DNA from: a virus
Direction: 5' to 3' (one strand)
Length of the DNA: 40,505 bases
Virus record (IMG/VR): IMGVR_UViG_3300006853_000008
Location: 1 to 40,505 of that record
Positions 15,314-26,200 of this stretch are shown here, piece by piece. Position numbers and translations under genes: made by a program. The notes below the pieces were generated by a model, which worked only from the letters and a program-made list of their open reading frames with translations, was not told the origin of the DNA and ran no database searches. How positions within the stretch are numbered: position 1 is the stretch's first letter; every line of letters starts with the position of its first letter.

Positions 15314-16052
15314 GCTGCAGCAGTTCCTGCTCGCCGACCGGGAAGCCTTCATCAAGTCCGCCCACATATGGGTACGGCAAACGGCTACACGGGCGCTGGA
15401 TGAGGCCCTACGAGCTGGCAACCCGAAGGACTACGTTGTCGGCATCGATGGCGAGACGCGCGGCGCGAACATCCGCACGGGCTTTCGTGGCGGCAGCATC
15501 GAGCAGGCTACCAAGTCCGTGCGCATTGAATTCGTCGGCGGCGCGCTCGCGGATGTAGCCAACGGCCTGCGCCCGATTCTCGCCGACGTGATCCGCGAGA
15601 CGTTCCCGAATTCGCGGACGAAGGCCCTGCAAACGCAATGGTCCTGGTGGATTCAGCGCGGGCGCTACGCGGGCGGCAGCAAGAGCACCACGTCTGTACG
15701 GCTGGGTAGCTCGGTGCCTGACAGCGTGACGATTTACGACGTGCTCTGGCTCGCGCCCGATCTCGGGCCGGCCAAGTATGCGTGGTTCGCGAATCACAAC
15801 GCGATCAAGTCAGGCGGCAGCAATTACAACCTGATCAAGCGCAAGGGCGGGCAGTTCCGCCTGCGCAAACGGCTGCGCGGCTATCTCGCCGAGTCCACGC
15901 GACGCATGCGCGGACGGAAGGTGCCGGGCGTGACCATTCAAGGCTGGATCGTCAAGAAGGCAATGACCGGGCCCGGCGCTGTCTCGCGCTACGGCGTGCC
16001 GGTGATCCGCGTCGCCTTCAAGTCCGGTCTCACTCGCGCCGTGATCAATTAG
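15249..16052 (+). CDS. hypothetical virion-associated protein
   Basis: 267 aa. The GTG start has GGAG 8 nt upstream and overlaps the chaperone gene by 65 nt. The protein is basic with an N-terminal helix (DREAFIKSAHIWVRQTATRALDEAL), a middle block ending in PNSRTKALQTQWSWWIQ, and a very basic segment (KRKGGQFRLRKRLRGYL). I do not recognise the family. The position between chaperones and tape measure is unusual and suggests a minor tail component. An N-terminal trim is possible if the start lies further downstream. Confidence 0.7.
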   Translation: MLLPGLNIQAIPPQRKVRNDTELQQFLLADREAFIKSAHIWVRQTATRALDEALRAGNPKDYVVGIDGETRGANIRTGFRGGSIEQATKSVRIEFVGGALADVANGLRPILADVIRETFPNSRTKALQTQWSWWIQRGRYAGGSKSTTSVRLGSSVPDSVTIYDVLWLAPDLGPAKYAWFANHNAIKSGGSNYNLIKRKGGQFRLRKRLRGYLAESTRRMRGRKVPGVTIQGWIVKKAMTGPGAVSRYGVPVIRVAFKSGLTRAVIN

Positions 16053-16061
16053 GGGAACCGC

Positions 16062-17987
16062 ATGGCCGACGAACGCCGCAAGCTAATTTACGAAATTCTG
16101 GTCGAGGCCAAGCAGATCAAGCAGGAGGCCGGCGCCGCCCAGAAGGTCATGGGCGACCTCGGCAAGACCATCAAGGGCGTGACGGCGGCGCTCGGCGTTG
16201 GCCTTTCGCTCAAGGGCATCGGCGACGCGCTTGGCGAGGTGCAGAAGTTTAACGAGCAATTAAAGACGCTCGGCATCGAGGGCAGCGCCGCCACGGCTGG
16301 CCTTCAAGATGTGCAGGACATCGCCTTCGTCACCGGGCAATCGATCCAAGACGTGGCGGGCGTGTATCAGGAGGCAATTGAAGCCACGCAGCAGTTAGGC
16401 GGCTCGCAAGCCGACGCGGCGAAGCTGGCCGAGGCGTTCACGCGCGCGGCAGTCGCCGAAGGCAAGTCCGCCGCCGACGCCGCGCAGCAACTGCAAACGC
16501 TGCAGTTCGCGCTCGACGCGAACAACGTCAAGAGCAAGGAATTTATCGGGCTGCTGAAATCGAGCGAGACGTTTCAGACCGCTGCGCAGCAGGCGACCGG
16601 CAAGACCACCGCGGAATTGGTCAAGATGGCGCAGGCGGGCGAAATCACCCGCGAACAACTGGCCGGCATCGTTCAAGAATTCCAGAACATCGGCGAGGCG
16701 ACCGAAGTGGGCGTGACGCTGGATCGCGTCATCGAATCCGCCGCCACACTCGGCAAGACTTTCGTCGCCGCGATAGCCGACGCCAGCGGCCTCTCGTCCA
16801 CGCTCTCGCGCGCGGTCAACAGCGGCGGGCTCAAGGATTTTCTCGACTGGGTACGCCGTGCCGGAGAGATGTTAGGCGGCTTGCTGCGCATCATTTTCAA
16901 TCTGGTGGAGGCCATCGGGCAATTCGGCATTCTGCTCACGCAGATCATTCTGGACCCCACCGAAATCGGCGAGCTGTTCGACGTGTTCGTGGAGCAGCAG
17001 AAGGAAAATATCGCCGACCTGAAAGACTCGCTGGAAGCCATCAAGCGTGGCGCGACTGGCGAGGGCCGCATCCAAACGCCTGACGTGGCGTTGCGCAGCG
17101 CCGAGGACTTGGCCGCCGATCAAGCGGCGCGCGATGCGCTCGACAAGGCGAAGGCCGACGAGGAAGCCGCAAAGCGTGCGCGCGAGGCGGAACGGCTGGC
17201 GCGCGAGGATCAGCGCGAAATGATCCGCGAAGCCGAACGCGCGGGCCGTGAGCGCATCGAGGCAGCGGAGGAAGTAGCGCGCCAGGAAAAGCTGATTTCC
17301 GACTACATAGAGGAGACGCGCGAGAACACCGAGAAGTGGATCGAAGCGATGGAAGCGCCGGAAATTCCCGGGCTCACCGAACAGATGGAGGAACAGGCGC
17401 GACTCGCCGAAGAAATGGCGGGCACGTTGACCGGCGCATTTGCCGACCTGTTCACGGGTGGCATTCACAACGCGCGCGAATTCTTCCGGCAGGTGCTGCA
17501 GGGTCTGGCGCAGATCGCGATCCAGCAGGCAGTCATCAAGGCGACCAGCTTTTTCAAAGACAGCGGTTTCTTTCAGGGGCTGGCGGGCGCGTTCGGCGCC
17601 GCGAAGGGTGCGGTATTCAAGGGCGGCAGCGTCGTGCCATTCGCTCAAGGCGGCGTGGTGACTGCGCCCACTGTGTTTCCAATGCGGGGCGGCCGGACTG
17701 GCCTCATGGGCGAAGCCGGAGCCGAAGCGGTCATGCCTTTGCGCCGCCTGCGGGACGGGCGCCTTGGTGTCGGTACGGTCGCCCCGTCCGTACAGATCGT
17801 GAATAACACGGGCGTTGCGGCCAAGGCGCACGTCGGCATGCGCGACGACCGTCTATCTATCGTGCTGGAAGCCGCGCAACTCGGCGCCACGATGGCGGAG
17901 GACCGATTCAACCGCAGCGTGCGAAGCGGCTACGGTTCTGCCGCGCAGGCAGTGCAAGGCACCTATGGCCTGCGGAGACGCGTGTAG
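16062..17987 (+). CDS. tail tape measure protein
   Basis: 641 aa, long and helical. The start is KLIYEILVEAKQIKQEAGAAQKVMGDL. The middle has Ala/Gln-rich segments and a hydrophobic stretch near 260-300 (MLGGLLRIIFNLVEAIGQFGILLTQIIL). A highly charged coiled coil with AKRAREAERLAREDQ-type repeats follows. The C-terminus is the typical Gly-rich tail (GGVVTAPTVFPMRGGR, GLMGEAGAEAVMPL). At about 0.15 nm per residue the tail would be near 95 nm. GGGGA lies upstream of the ATG. Confidence 0.93.
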   Translation: MADERRKLIYEILVEAKQIKQEAGAAQKVMGDLGKTIKGVTAALGVGLSLKGIGDALGEVQKFNEQLKTLGIEGSAATAGLQDVQDIAFVTGQSIQDVAGVYQEAIEATQQLGGSQADAAKLAEAFTRAAVAEGKSAADAAQQLQTLQFALDANNVKSKEFIGLLKSSETFQTAAQQATGKTTAELVKMAQAGEITREQLAGIVQEFQNIGEATEVGVTLDRVIESAATLGKTFVAAIADASGLSSTLSRAVNSGGLKDFLDWVRRAGEMLGGLLRIIFNLVEAIGQFGILLTQIILDPTEIGELFDVFVEQQKENIADLKDSLEAIKRGATGEGRIQTPDVALRSAEDLAADQAARDALDKAKADEEAAKRAREAERLAREDQREMIREAERAGRERIEAAEEVARQEKLISDYIEETRENTEKWIEAMEAPEIPGLTEQMEEQARLAEEMAGTLTGAFADLFTGGIHNAREFFRQVLQGLAQIAIQQAVIKATSFFKDSGFFQGLAGAFGAAKGAVFKGGSVVPFAQGGVVTAPTVFPMRGGRTGLMGEAGAEAVMPLRRLRDGRLGVGTVAPSVQIVNNTGVAAKAHVGMRDDRLSIVLEAAQLGATMAEDRFNRSVRSGYGSAAQAVQGTYGLRRRV

Positions 17988-18388
17988 TGGCCGCCGTTCC
18001 GCCATGGTTGGAGGCGCAGTTCGGTTGCATCCTGCGCGACAGCGCCGCGATTCAATCGCTATTGCGGACGCAGCTCTCGGCCACTCTCCCGTCGCCGTTG
18101 ATCTCGCGCAAGGCCGACACCTCGGCGGCGGTGCAAATCAATTTTGAACTCGACATGGACAACGTGCAGATCACGGCGTGGCAGCAGTGGACTACCTACG
18201 ACCTGTTTGACGCGTCGCTGCCGTTCGTGATCCCGATCCCGTGGGGAACCGTGATCGTCGGCGCGCATGCGCGCCTGCTTGAAGCGTGGCAGGCGACGCG
18301 CGTGGATTCGCTGCGGTGGAGCGTCACGGGCGTCATGGAAATCGAGCGCGCCTCGCTGCCGCCGTTCTCGGGAGGTCTCAGTGCCTGA
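17987..18388 (+). CDS. minor tail protein
   Basis: 133 aa from a GTG that overlaps the tape-measure stop. Mostly beta structure (AVQINFELDMDNVQITAWQQW, then LPFVIPIPWGT, then SLRWSVTGVMEIERASLPPF). This size and position correspond to lambda gpM/HK97-type minor tail proteins at the tail tip, but no motif proves it. The C-terminal ERASLPPF-type ending is shared by many distal tail components. Confidence 0.65.
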   Translation: MAAVPPWLEAQFGCILRDSAAIQSLLRTQLSATLPSPLISRKADTSAAVQINFELDMDNVQITAWQQWTTYDLFDASLPFVIPIPWGTVIVGAHARLLEAWQATRVDSLRWSVTGVMEIERASLPPFSGGLSA

Positions 18389-18908
18389 ACCGGCAGCAAC
18401 CGCTCTCGCAGTCCCGCCGCCGCTGTGGCCCGCGACGCTGCCCGATCCGCAGGCGGGCTTCACCGTTTCGCAGGGCGTGCGCACCGAAGCCGCCGAAGTG
18501 ATGTTCGGCGTGACGCGGCTGGTCGTGAAGGGTCGCACGGCGCCGGCAACCTTTTCCTTCACGTGCTGGCTCACAGCCGCGCAGATGCAGGAATTCGAGG
18601 AGTTTTACCGCGATGTCATCGAACAGCACGAGGGCGAGTTCTACGCGCGATGGATCGGTGGCAGCCGTATCGTCGCCTTTGCGCAGGCTTATCAGTACAG
18701 CGCGCTCGGCACGGGCTACGTACTCACAGGGACTCTCGTCCGCACGCGCATCGACGAAACGGCCTGCGACGAGTTCATCCAGTCCGTTTTCGGAAACATC
18801 TACCGCGCCTATCTCCCGGCCGTCGACAACTACATCGCCGACCTCACGGCGGTCGACATCTACAAAGACGATTTCTCCCTCCAATTGATTGCGGACAACG
18901 AGTGCTAG
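18381..18908 (+). CDS. minor tail / distal tail protein
   Basis: 175 aa from GTG 18381, 8 nt inside the previous gene. A Pro-rich start (PPPLWPATLPDPQAGFTV) leads into a beta domain (TFSFTCWLTAAQMQEFEEFYRDVI, FYARWIGGSRI, YQYSALGTGYVLTGTL). The LTAAQM-EFEEFY pattern is common in tip proteins that follow the tape measure. The upstream part of the same frame (from 18267) lies under the preceding gene and is left out. Confidence 0.65.
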   Translation: MPEPAATALAVPPPLWPATLPDPQAGFTVSQGVRTEAAEVMFGVTRLVVKGRTAPATFSFTCWLTAAQMQEFEEFYRDVIEQHEGEFYARWIGGSRIVAFAQAYQYSALGTGYVLTGTLVRTRIDETACDEFIQSVFGNIYRAYLPAVDNYIADLTAVDIYKDDFSLQLIADNEC

Positions 18909-18911
18909 CCG

Positions 18912-19418
18912 ATGCCCGCGAACTTCGACAGCGCCTTCAATCTCTGGCTGACGCAACACGGCAGCGAGCGCTCGGCCGCTGTCAATGTGCTCGACTTCCG
19001 CCACCCGAAGTGGGGTTCCGTGATCGTCAGCGACTACGGCGAGCCGTTTCGGGCGCGCGATGTGCTGGGCGTTGAATTCGTCGCTGAACCGCTCGCATTC
19101 ACCATCGACGTGGCGGCCGACAACGTGACCACCGAGCAGCGCGTGCTGATCAAGCTCGACAACGTGAACGGCGCCGTAGCGAATCAACTGCGCGAACTGA
19201 CCGACGAGGATTTACAGACTGCGGTGCAGGTCATTTACAGCGTGTACCTCGACACCGAGGCGCAGGCGCCGCAAATCGATCCGCTGCTGCTGTACGTGAC
19301 GGGCGTCGGCCTATCTAGGTTGATCGCCGAAGTGGAAGCGTCCGCCGACCTGCTGCCGAACGTCAGCTCGGGCATTCGCTACACCATCGATAACTTTCAA
19401 CCGCTGCTGTACCTATGA
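18912..19418 (+). CDS. DUF1833-like tail protein
   Basis: 168 aa. The pattern LDFRHPKWG, VSDYGEPFRA, then EPLAFTIDVAADN and VLIKLDNVNGAVANQLREL fits the DUF1833 family of distal tail proteins. Such proteins follow the tape measure and precede the NlpC peptidase and hub in many siphophages. It is probably part of the ring at the tail tip. It overlaps the next gene by 4 nt. Confidence 0.75.
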   Translation: MPANFDSAFNLWLTQHGSERSAAVNVLDFRHPKWGSVIVSDYGEPFRARDVLGVEFVAEPLAFTIDVAADNVTTEQRVLIKLDNVNGAVANQLRELTDEDLQTAVQVIYSVYLDTEAQAPQIDPLLLYVTGVGLSRLIAEVEASADLLPNVSSGIRYTIDNFQPLLYL

Positions 19419-19843
19419 CCGAAGATCCCAGCAACGCATTGGTTTTGATCGGCGCGCGCTACAAGCGCGGCGGCGAGACGCCGGCTGAGGGCTTCGACTG
19501 CTTCACGCTCATGCAGTTCGTGCGCCGCAGATATTTCAATCGTTCCACGCCCATCGTCGGCATCCCGGCGACTGCCATGCCGAGTGCGCGCGCCGCCGCC
19601 TTCGCCATCTATCGCACGCTCGGCGGCAAAGAGCGCATCGAAAGCGACTGGCACGAATCCGCGCCCGTGCAAGGCGCAGCGGTGGCCATGGGTCAGTGGA
19701 AAGTCTCGCGGCTTCACCACTGCGGCGTGGTGATCAACGACGGCGTTTTGCACGCGCTGGAACACGCGGGCGTGGTCTGGACGCCGTTTCCCCGCCTGAT
19801 TTCCCTGTACGCCCGCGTGGAGTGTTTCGAGTGCGCCAGCTAG
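19415..19843 (+). CDS. NlpC/P60-like tail peptidase
   Basis: 142 aa. The catalytic Cys lies in EGFDCFTLMQFVRR and the His in RLHHCGVVINDGVLHALEHAG, the layout of NlpC/P60 cysteine peptidases (as in lambda gpK). It would cut peptidoglycan stem peptides locally during DNA entry. The gene lies immediately before the J-like hub, as expected, and its stop overlaps the hub start. There is no Mov34-type N-terminal domain, so it is the short version. Confidence 0.83.
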   Translation: MTEDPSNALVLIGARYKRGGETPAEGFDCFTLMQFVRRRYFNRSTPIVGIPATAMPSARAAAFAIYRTLGGKERIESDWHESAPVQGAAVAMGQWKVSRLHHCGVVINDGVLHALEHAGVVWTPFPRLISLYARVECFECAS

Positions 19844-22800
19844 TAGTCATCAGCGACCCATTCAAGCGTGAGCGCCACGAATACGAACTGCGCGCGGGCG
19901 AGACGTTGGCGAATGCGCTGATGCGCATATGGCCGGGCGGGCTGCGCGGCTCTTGGCGCGTCTATCGGGGAGAAGTTCACGAGGACAACGAAATCGCGGC
20001 GGTCGATCTCCCGTATGTGATGGTGCTGCCGAATGACAATTATTTCATTGTGCGCACGCCGGAAGGCGCCGCCTTCTTCGCGGACTTCGCCATTGCGCTG
20101 TTTTTCTCGCTCGCTACGCAAGCGCTGGCGCCGAAGCCGCCGCGCATTCGGCCGTCCGACCCGGACCTGATATCGCCTAACAACCAGATTGCCGGCCAAA
20201 GCAACACGCTGCGCCCCGGCGCGCGGGTGCCCGACATCATGGGAAGCGTGCGCGCCTTCCCGGACTTGCTGTGCTATCCGGTCGACGTTTACAACGAAAG
20301 TAACCAGACAATCGGGCAAATGTTCGTGTTAGGCGTCGGCGCCTACGCTGTCACGGACGCCAAGCTCGGCGAGACGCCCATCAGCAGCATTCAGGGCGCG
20401 GACCTTGACGTGTACCTGCCCGGCGAGGAAGTGCCGCCGTTTTTCGTGGTCAAGGCGTCGCGCGAAGTTCTCGACGTGTCGCTGCTCTCCGGGGAAACGG
20501 GCGCGGTGCCGATCACGGGGGAAGTGGACTTCGCCGCTGGCCCCAAGACGATGACCACGGAGGAAATTCTGCCCATCGCGCCGGGCGCGCCCATCACGAT
20601 CACAGGCACGTTTTTCAATAACGCCGTGTTCTGGGTCGACGGCGTGCCGCCGGCCTCGCAGCTCACGCCGCCTTTCGTGTATCAGCTCGACGGGCCCGTG
20701 GTCGACGAGCTGGGCGCCAATCCTTCCTTCGCGCAGGCGACCGAAGCCCTGCAATTGCAGGGAAACTTTTACTACGGCAACGCGGGACCGTTCGCGTGGA
20801 CAACACCGGGCGGCGACGAAAAACAGGTGCAGTTCCCGTATGGATGGCCGGGAAAAGACCTGATTCCGAAAGTCGGGCAGTTGCTGGAATTGCGCATCAT
20901 CGCGACCGGGCAGACGTGGCGCGGACGAATCTCGCAGACAGCGTGGCCGCTCGGCGGCCGTGCGGCGTGGTGGGGACTCACCATGCAAGACCTGTACGGC
21001 AATTCGCAGTCGTTCCCCACGCTCTCGAAAAGGCAATCTACCTACAACGCGTTTGACGAAGCGAGCCCGGCAGGCGGCACCGCGCCGCCGCCGCCGGGAG
21101 GGCTGACCAATTCCCCGACGACTTGGTACGCGGTCCCGATGTCGGACCCGGAAGAGATATGGATCGACATCGCCTTCCCGCAAGGCTTGGCGTTCTACGA
21201 TGCCGGCTCACGGCGGCCGCTCGATATCGAAGTAAGGGCGGAATTTCGTCGCGCGGGCGTGATCGACGCGCAGGCCAGCCTTCTGGTGCATTTCTTCTAC
21301 GCCACGTCCTCGCCCATGCGCTTCACGCGGCGCGTCAACGTGGCACTACTCAACCTGCCGCCGGGTTCCTCGACCATCGAAATTCGGCTGACGCGGACCA
21401 CGCCGTTCCTAGTCGACACGGCCAGCAAAAACTACGTGCAGGAGACGCGCTGGGTGCGACTGGCGGGCGTGCGGCAACTGGTCGGGCAAACCTACCCGAC
21501 ATCGACCGTGATGGCGTACACGATGAGCAACAGCCGTGGCACCAGTGCTGTCGGCGACATGTCGCTCAACGTCATCGCGACGCGGATTCTGCCGAGCTGG
21601 GACGGATCGGGGTGGACCACGCCCGCGCCGACTACGCGCTGGGCTGACAACTTCGTCGCGCGCTGCAAGGCGGTCGACGGTGCGAACCGTACCGACGCGG
21701 AACTTGATCTCGACGGCATTTACGCGCTGCAGGCGGAACTCGATTCTTTCGACGAGGGGCAGCAAGGCATGATCAGCCTGACCCTCGATCAGATGCAGGA
21801 CATTGATTCGGAGCTGGCGCAGCTCGGCGACATCGTGCGGGCCGTGGTCACTCGCGTCGGGCGAAAGCTATTCGTCACGCGCGACCAAACTAACAACAAC
21901 ACCATCGCACTGTTCAATCCGCGCACCAAGGCGCCGGACGGCGAGACCATCAAAATGCGCATGACCGGGGACGCGGACAACGATTGCGTCATCGTCACGT
22001 GGGTGGATTCCCGGATGGCGTGGAAGCAGCGCGACTACAAATATCCCGAGGCGTCGCTCGCATTCAACCCGCTGCGCATCAGTGCCATTCAGGCCAATTG
22101 GGCGATGGCGTACCGCCGCGCACTGTTTGAGTGGAACCGCCTCAAATATCGCCGCGAGCAACTGTCCTGCCAAGTCACCGAGGACGGGCGAATCTGCCGT
22201 CCGGGCGACGTGGTGAACTTCACCGACGATACGGCGAACCTCGCCCAGACGGCGGGCGAAGTCGTGGTCGTCGCCGACAATTTTCTGACGCTGGATCGAA
22301 ACGTGTTGTTCCTGCCCGGCGAGACGTATTCGATTCTGCTGCGGGACGTGCAAGGCATTGCCATCGATACCGTGCCGTGCATCGAAGTGCCGGGCTCGCC
22401 TGACATGGTGCAGTTAGAGCGCTCGCCATCCGTGCAAATTCAGGGCCGCAGCACCGTGCGCGGCACGCTGTTTGCCTTCTTCCGTGATTCCGCCGCGAAC
22501 GTGCGTCCGTGGCTCATCACGGCGACCACGCTCAACGGGCCCTATGTGCAGCTCTCGGCCGTCAACTACTCGACGAAGGTGTACGCCGGGGATTCCGCGC
22601 CGCTGCCAGAGCCGCCGCCGGTCGAGGGAGTCATCCCGCCGCCGACGCCGCCGCCCGGGCCGCCTGAAACGATCACCTTGAGTAACTTGTCGGTAAGGAA
22701 TGCTGATCCGGGCACGCAGAGCGTGGTCTATCGTCTAACTAACACCGGCAGCGTTGAAGGGAATGACGGCACGTCTGCCGTCATTGATCGGGGCGATTGG

Positions 22801-23028
22801 ATCAGCCCGCTGACCAATTTCGCCGCGTATTCGGTGCGCGCGATGCCGACCGCCGGCACGGCCCCGGCAGGCTCGCCCTTGAACGTCTGGCTGCCATTGA
22901 GTGCCACGCAGCAGTGGTCCCTAACTTCTGGCGGCTTCGATTACTCGGGCATCTTCGTCGACATTCAATACAACCCGACGGGCGTCATTGTGGCGTCGGC
23001 GAACATTGGCTTCACGCTGCACTCATGA
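19831..23028 (+). CDS. tail tip attachment protein / central hub (J-like)
   Basis: 1065 aa from GTG 19831. The N-terminus (LVVISDPFKRERHEYELRAGETL) is followed by a hydrophobic stretch (FADFAIALFFSLATQAL) and the hub core that begins near LRPGARVPDIMGSVRAFPDLL. A long beta-rich region contains the TLDQMQDIDSELAQLGDIVRA and CQVTEDGRICRPGDVV segments typical of J-like hubs. A Pro-rich linker near 22605-22670 leads to a C-terminal Ig-like domain (TITLSNLSVRNADPGTQ...). It caps the tail and carries host-recognition parts. The frame open upstream of 19831 is a shadow of the peptidase gene. Confidence 0.88.
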   Translation: MRQLVVISDPFKRERHEYELRAGETLANALMRIWPGGLRGSWRVYRGEVHEDNEIAAVDLPYVMVLPNDNYFIVRTPEGAAFFADFAIALFFSLATQALAPKPPRIRPSDPDLISPNNQIAGQSNTLRPGARVPDIMGSVRAFPDLLCYPVDVYNESNQTIGQMFVLGVGAYAVTDAKLGETPISSIQGADLDVYLPGEEVPPFFVVKASREVLDVSLLSGETGAVPITGEVDFAAGPKTMTTEEILPIAPGAPITITGTFFNNAVFWVDGVPPASQLTPPFVYQLDGPVVDELGANPSFAQATEALQLQGNFYYGNAGPFAWTTPGGDEKQVQFPYGWPGKDLIPKVGQLLELRIIATGQTWRGRISQTAWPLGGRAAWWGLTMQDLYGNSQSFPTLSKRQSTYNAFDEASPAGGTAPPPPGGLTNSPTTWYAVPMSDPEEIWIDIAFPQGLAFYDAGSRRPLDIEVRAEFRRAGVIDAQASLLVHFFYATSSPMRFTRRVNVALLNLPPGSSTIEIRLTRTTPFLVDTASKNYVQETRWVRLAGVRQLVGQTYPTSTVMAYTMSNSRGTSAVGDMSLNVIATRILPSWDGSGWTTPAPTTRWADNFVARCKAVDGANRTDAELDLDGIYALQAELDSFDEGQQGMISLTLDQMQDIDSELAQLGDIVRAVVTRVGRKLFVTRDQTNNNTIALFNPRTKAPDGETIKMRMTGDADNDCVIVTWVDSRMAWKQRDYKYPEASLAFNPLRISAIQANWAMAYRRALFEWNRLKYRREQLSCQVTEDGRICRPGDVVNFTDDTANLAQTAGEVVVVADNFLTLDRNVLFLPGETYSILLRDVQGIAIDTVPCIEVPGSPDMVQLERSPSVQIQGRSTVRGTLFAFFRDSAANVRPWLITATTLNGPYVQLSAVNYSTKVYAGDSAPLPEPPPVEGVIPPPTPPPGPPETITLSNLSVRNADPGTQSVVYRLTNTGSVEGNDGTSAVIDRGDWISPLTNFAAYSVRAMPTAGTAPAGSPLNVWLPLSATQQWSLTSGGFDYSGIFVDIQYNPTGVIVASANIGFTLHS

Positions 23029-23038
23029 GGGATTCGCC

Positions 23039-23248
23039 ATGAATGAACTTCAAATCCAGCGCGCTCCGGGTGCCCAAACGTGTTGTGACCCCGCCGGCAG
23101 ATTGTGCGGGCTCGCGGTGCGGCCCGTGCCGCTCTCGCAGCTCGTCCGCGTCGCTGTCGCGCGCGGCGAAGGCACCGAGCCGCAAATCCGCGCCCGCATT
23201 GAGGACATGCTTGCGAGCGGCCTGCTCATCGAAATTGAAGGGAGCTAA
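23039..23248 (+). CDS. small winged-helix-like hypothetical protein
   Basis: 69 aa. The last 45 residues (LSQLVRVAVARGEGTEPQIRARIEDMLASGLLIEI) read like a compact winged-helix-type fold; the N-terminus has a CC pair. The ATG at 23039 comes 11 nt after the hub stop. The upstream extension to 22988 lies within the hub gene and is rejected. It lies between hub and fibre genes, so a structural or assembly role is possible. No family is assigned. Confidence 0.6.
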   Translation: MNELQIQRAPGAQTCCDPAGRLCGLAVRPVPLSQLVRVAVARGEGTEPQIRARIEDMLASGLLIEIEGS

Positions 23249-23251
23249 CGC

Positions 23252-26200
23252 ATGGCCATCTATCTAGGCCGATTTCAGATTCTCGCCAAGCCGGAGAGTG
23301 AATGGTCCTCGGCGAACCCGATTCTGCTCAACGGCGAATTCGGCGTTGCCGACACGGGCTCGAGCTTTCCCGTGCTCAAGGTCGGCGACGGCGTGCGACC
23401 GTGGAGCGTGTTGCCGGCCATCGTTGGCGGCGGCGGCGCGCCTCAAGGCATGTACGTTGTCGGCACTACCACGACGCTGCCGCCGGGCTCGTTCGCCACG
23501 GTCGTCATCAATAACAGCGTATCGCCGCCCACGATCAGCTTCGGCATTCCGGCGGGCCCGGCAGGTCCGCCCAACACACTGACCATTGGCACGACCACGA
23601 CCGGGCTGCCGGGCACGCCCGCGAGCGCGACGATTACCGGCACCGCGCCGAATCAGACGTTGAACTTGGTGATCCCGCGTGGCGACAAGGGCGAGCAAGG
23701 CGATCCCGGTGCGGACGGCGCCACGGGTCCGCCCGGACCCTCAGTCACGTTCGGCGACCCCACGGCGGTAGTTGGTCTAACTGCTGTCAATGGCGTGGGG
23801 ACCAATGCCATGCGGGCGGATTCCGCGCCGCCGCTGTCGCAGGCGATCATTCCGACGTGGACCGGGGCGCATACGTTCAACGCGTCCGTGGATTTCGCCA
23901 GCCTGTTCCGACTCTCGGGCGCCGAAGGCACCGCCGGACAGCTTCTCGCATCGCAGGGCGCGGGCTTGCCGGCTCAGTGGGTGACTCCCTCGGCAGGCGT
24001 CACTCCGGGGAATCCGACCGCGCTTGTCGGCCTCGCCGCGATTAACGGCGTATCCGCCGACTTTATGCGCGCAGATGCTGCGCCAGCGCTCAATCAGGCC
24101 ATCGCGCCGACGTGGACCGGAGCGCACGCATTTAGCAGCAGCATCGTTGCGGGCTCGCCGACCGGCGGCGCGCAGGGCGCCGGCACGATCAATGCCATGG
24201 GCCTGTATATCAACGGCGTCGCCGTCACGGCGGGCGGTGGAACTCCCGGTGGGGCGAACACGCAGGTCCAGTACAACAACGCGGGTGCCTTCGCGGGCCA
24301 TGCTGGTCTGACCTACGACTCGGCCACTTCGACGCTGCAGATTCAGGGAAATAACAACGTCTGGGGCACCGAGATATGGCCCAACGGCTCGCAGGCGACG
24401 CCGACCACCGGGCAGACGATCAACATGGCCGCTAACAAGCGATACATGTATCTCGTGCCGGCCGGCACGCTTGCTACGCTGACGGTGAATCTCCCGGCGA
24501 GTCCAATTGACGGGCAAATTTCCGGCATCCTAACTACGCAGACCATCACGGCAATTACCATCGGTGCGCAAGGCGGCGGCTCCGTCACCACTACCGTCAC
24601 GACGCTGCCGGCCAATACCGCCGTGCACTTCATCGCCTTCTCGGGAGTCTGGCGACAGTGGTCTGGTGTCGTCGCAGCGGGCGGCGGCGTCCCGGGCGGC
24701 GCGACCACTCAAATTCAGTACAACAACGCGGGCGCCTTCGCCGGCAGCGCGTTGCTGACCTGGACGAATGGCACCGCCACGCTTTCGCTGGGCAGCTCGG
24801 GCGTTCCGCCGTTCATCACCACGCCCTCGAACGCCGGAGCCGGCACAACGATCACGCTGCAGGCTGGTGCGGCCACGGGCGCGGGCAATGCGGGCGGCAT
24901 GACCGATATTCAGGGCGGCGTGCCTGCCGATGGAAACGGCGGAGCCATTCGCGTCAATGCTCGCCCGGGCGTTGGCACCAATCGCAGTGGCGGCGACCTC
25001 TTTCTCAATTCCGGCTCGAACACCGGCACGGGCGTCGCCGGCAGCGTGATTGTCACCGTGGGCGGCATCGGCACCGGCACGCAGGGCGCGTTCAACGTGC
25101 GCACCGGCACTGGCGCGGTAGATCGACTGTTCATCAACGGCAACGGGTCGTGGGGTCTCGGCGCCGCTGCCACCGTGGGCACTTCTGGGCAAGTGCTGAC
25201 TTCGCAGGGAGCCGCGCCGCCCGTCTGGTCAACGGTCTCGTCCGCACCGGCCGGTGCCAATACGGAAGTGCAGTACAACAATGCCGGCGCCTTCGGCGCC
25301 AGTAGTTTGTTCACATGGAACAACACCACCCAGACGCTGACGCTGGGACAGAATCCCCTAATAACTACGAGCGCGGGTTCCACCATTCAGATGGGGGCAC
25401 AGGCCGCTGGGACCACTACGTCTAACGGCAACGTCGCACAGATCACAGGTGGCTCGGGTGGTTCCACTTCGGGCAACGGCGGCGACTCCTACGTAGTGGG
25501 TGGCACAGCCAGCAACGGCAACGGCGGTAGCGTTTTTCTGTCGGGGCGAAACGGTACGGGCACGGATCGCAGCGGCGGCGGGGTAACAATCACCGCAGGA
25601 AACAACACCGGCACGGGGACCGGTGGGTCCGTGCAAATCAACGCGGGTGCCGCCGCGACTGGCACGCCCGGCTCCATTCAGTTGCGCACTGGGCCGAGTG
25701 GCGGCACGGATCGGCTGTTCATCAACGGTAACGGTTCGTGGGGTCTCGGCGCTGCGGGCACCGTGGGTAGCTCGGGACAGGTGCTCACCAGTCAGGGCGC
25801 CGCGCCGCCAATCTGGACCACGCCATCGGGCGGCGTCACGCCGGCCGCGCTCACGCGAGTCGACGACACCAACGTCACTCTGACGCTGGGTGGCACGCCT
25901 GCGACGGCGCTCCTACAGGCCACGTCGCTCACCCTCGGGTGGACTGGCACGTTGGCGGTTCCGCGCGGCGGCACGGGCGCCGGCACGCTGAGCGGATACG
26001 TGAAGGGCAATGGCACTTCCGCGTTCACGGCGGTTGCCACCATCCCGTATTCGGACATCACCGGCGGGCCGGCGCCGTACACGCCGGCCGCGCTCACGCG
26101 AGTCGACGACACCAACGTCACTCTGACACTCGGTGGGACGCCTGCCTCGGCGCTATTGCAGGCCACTTCGCTGACTCTCGGGTGGACTGGCACGCTGGCA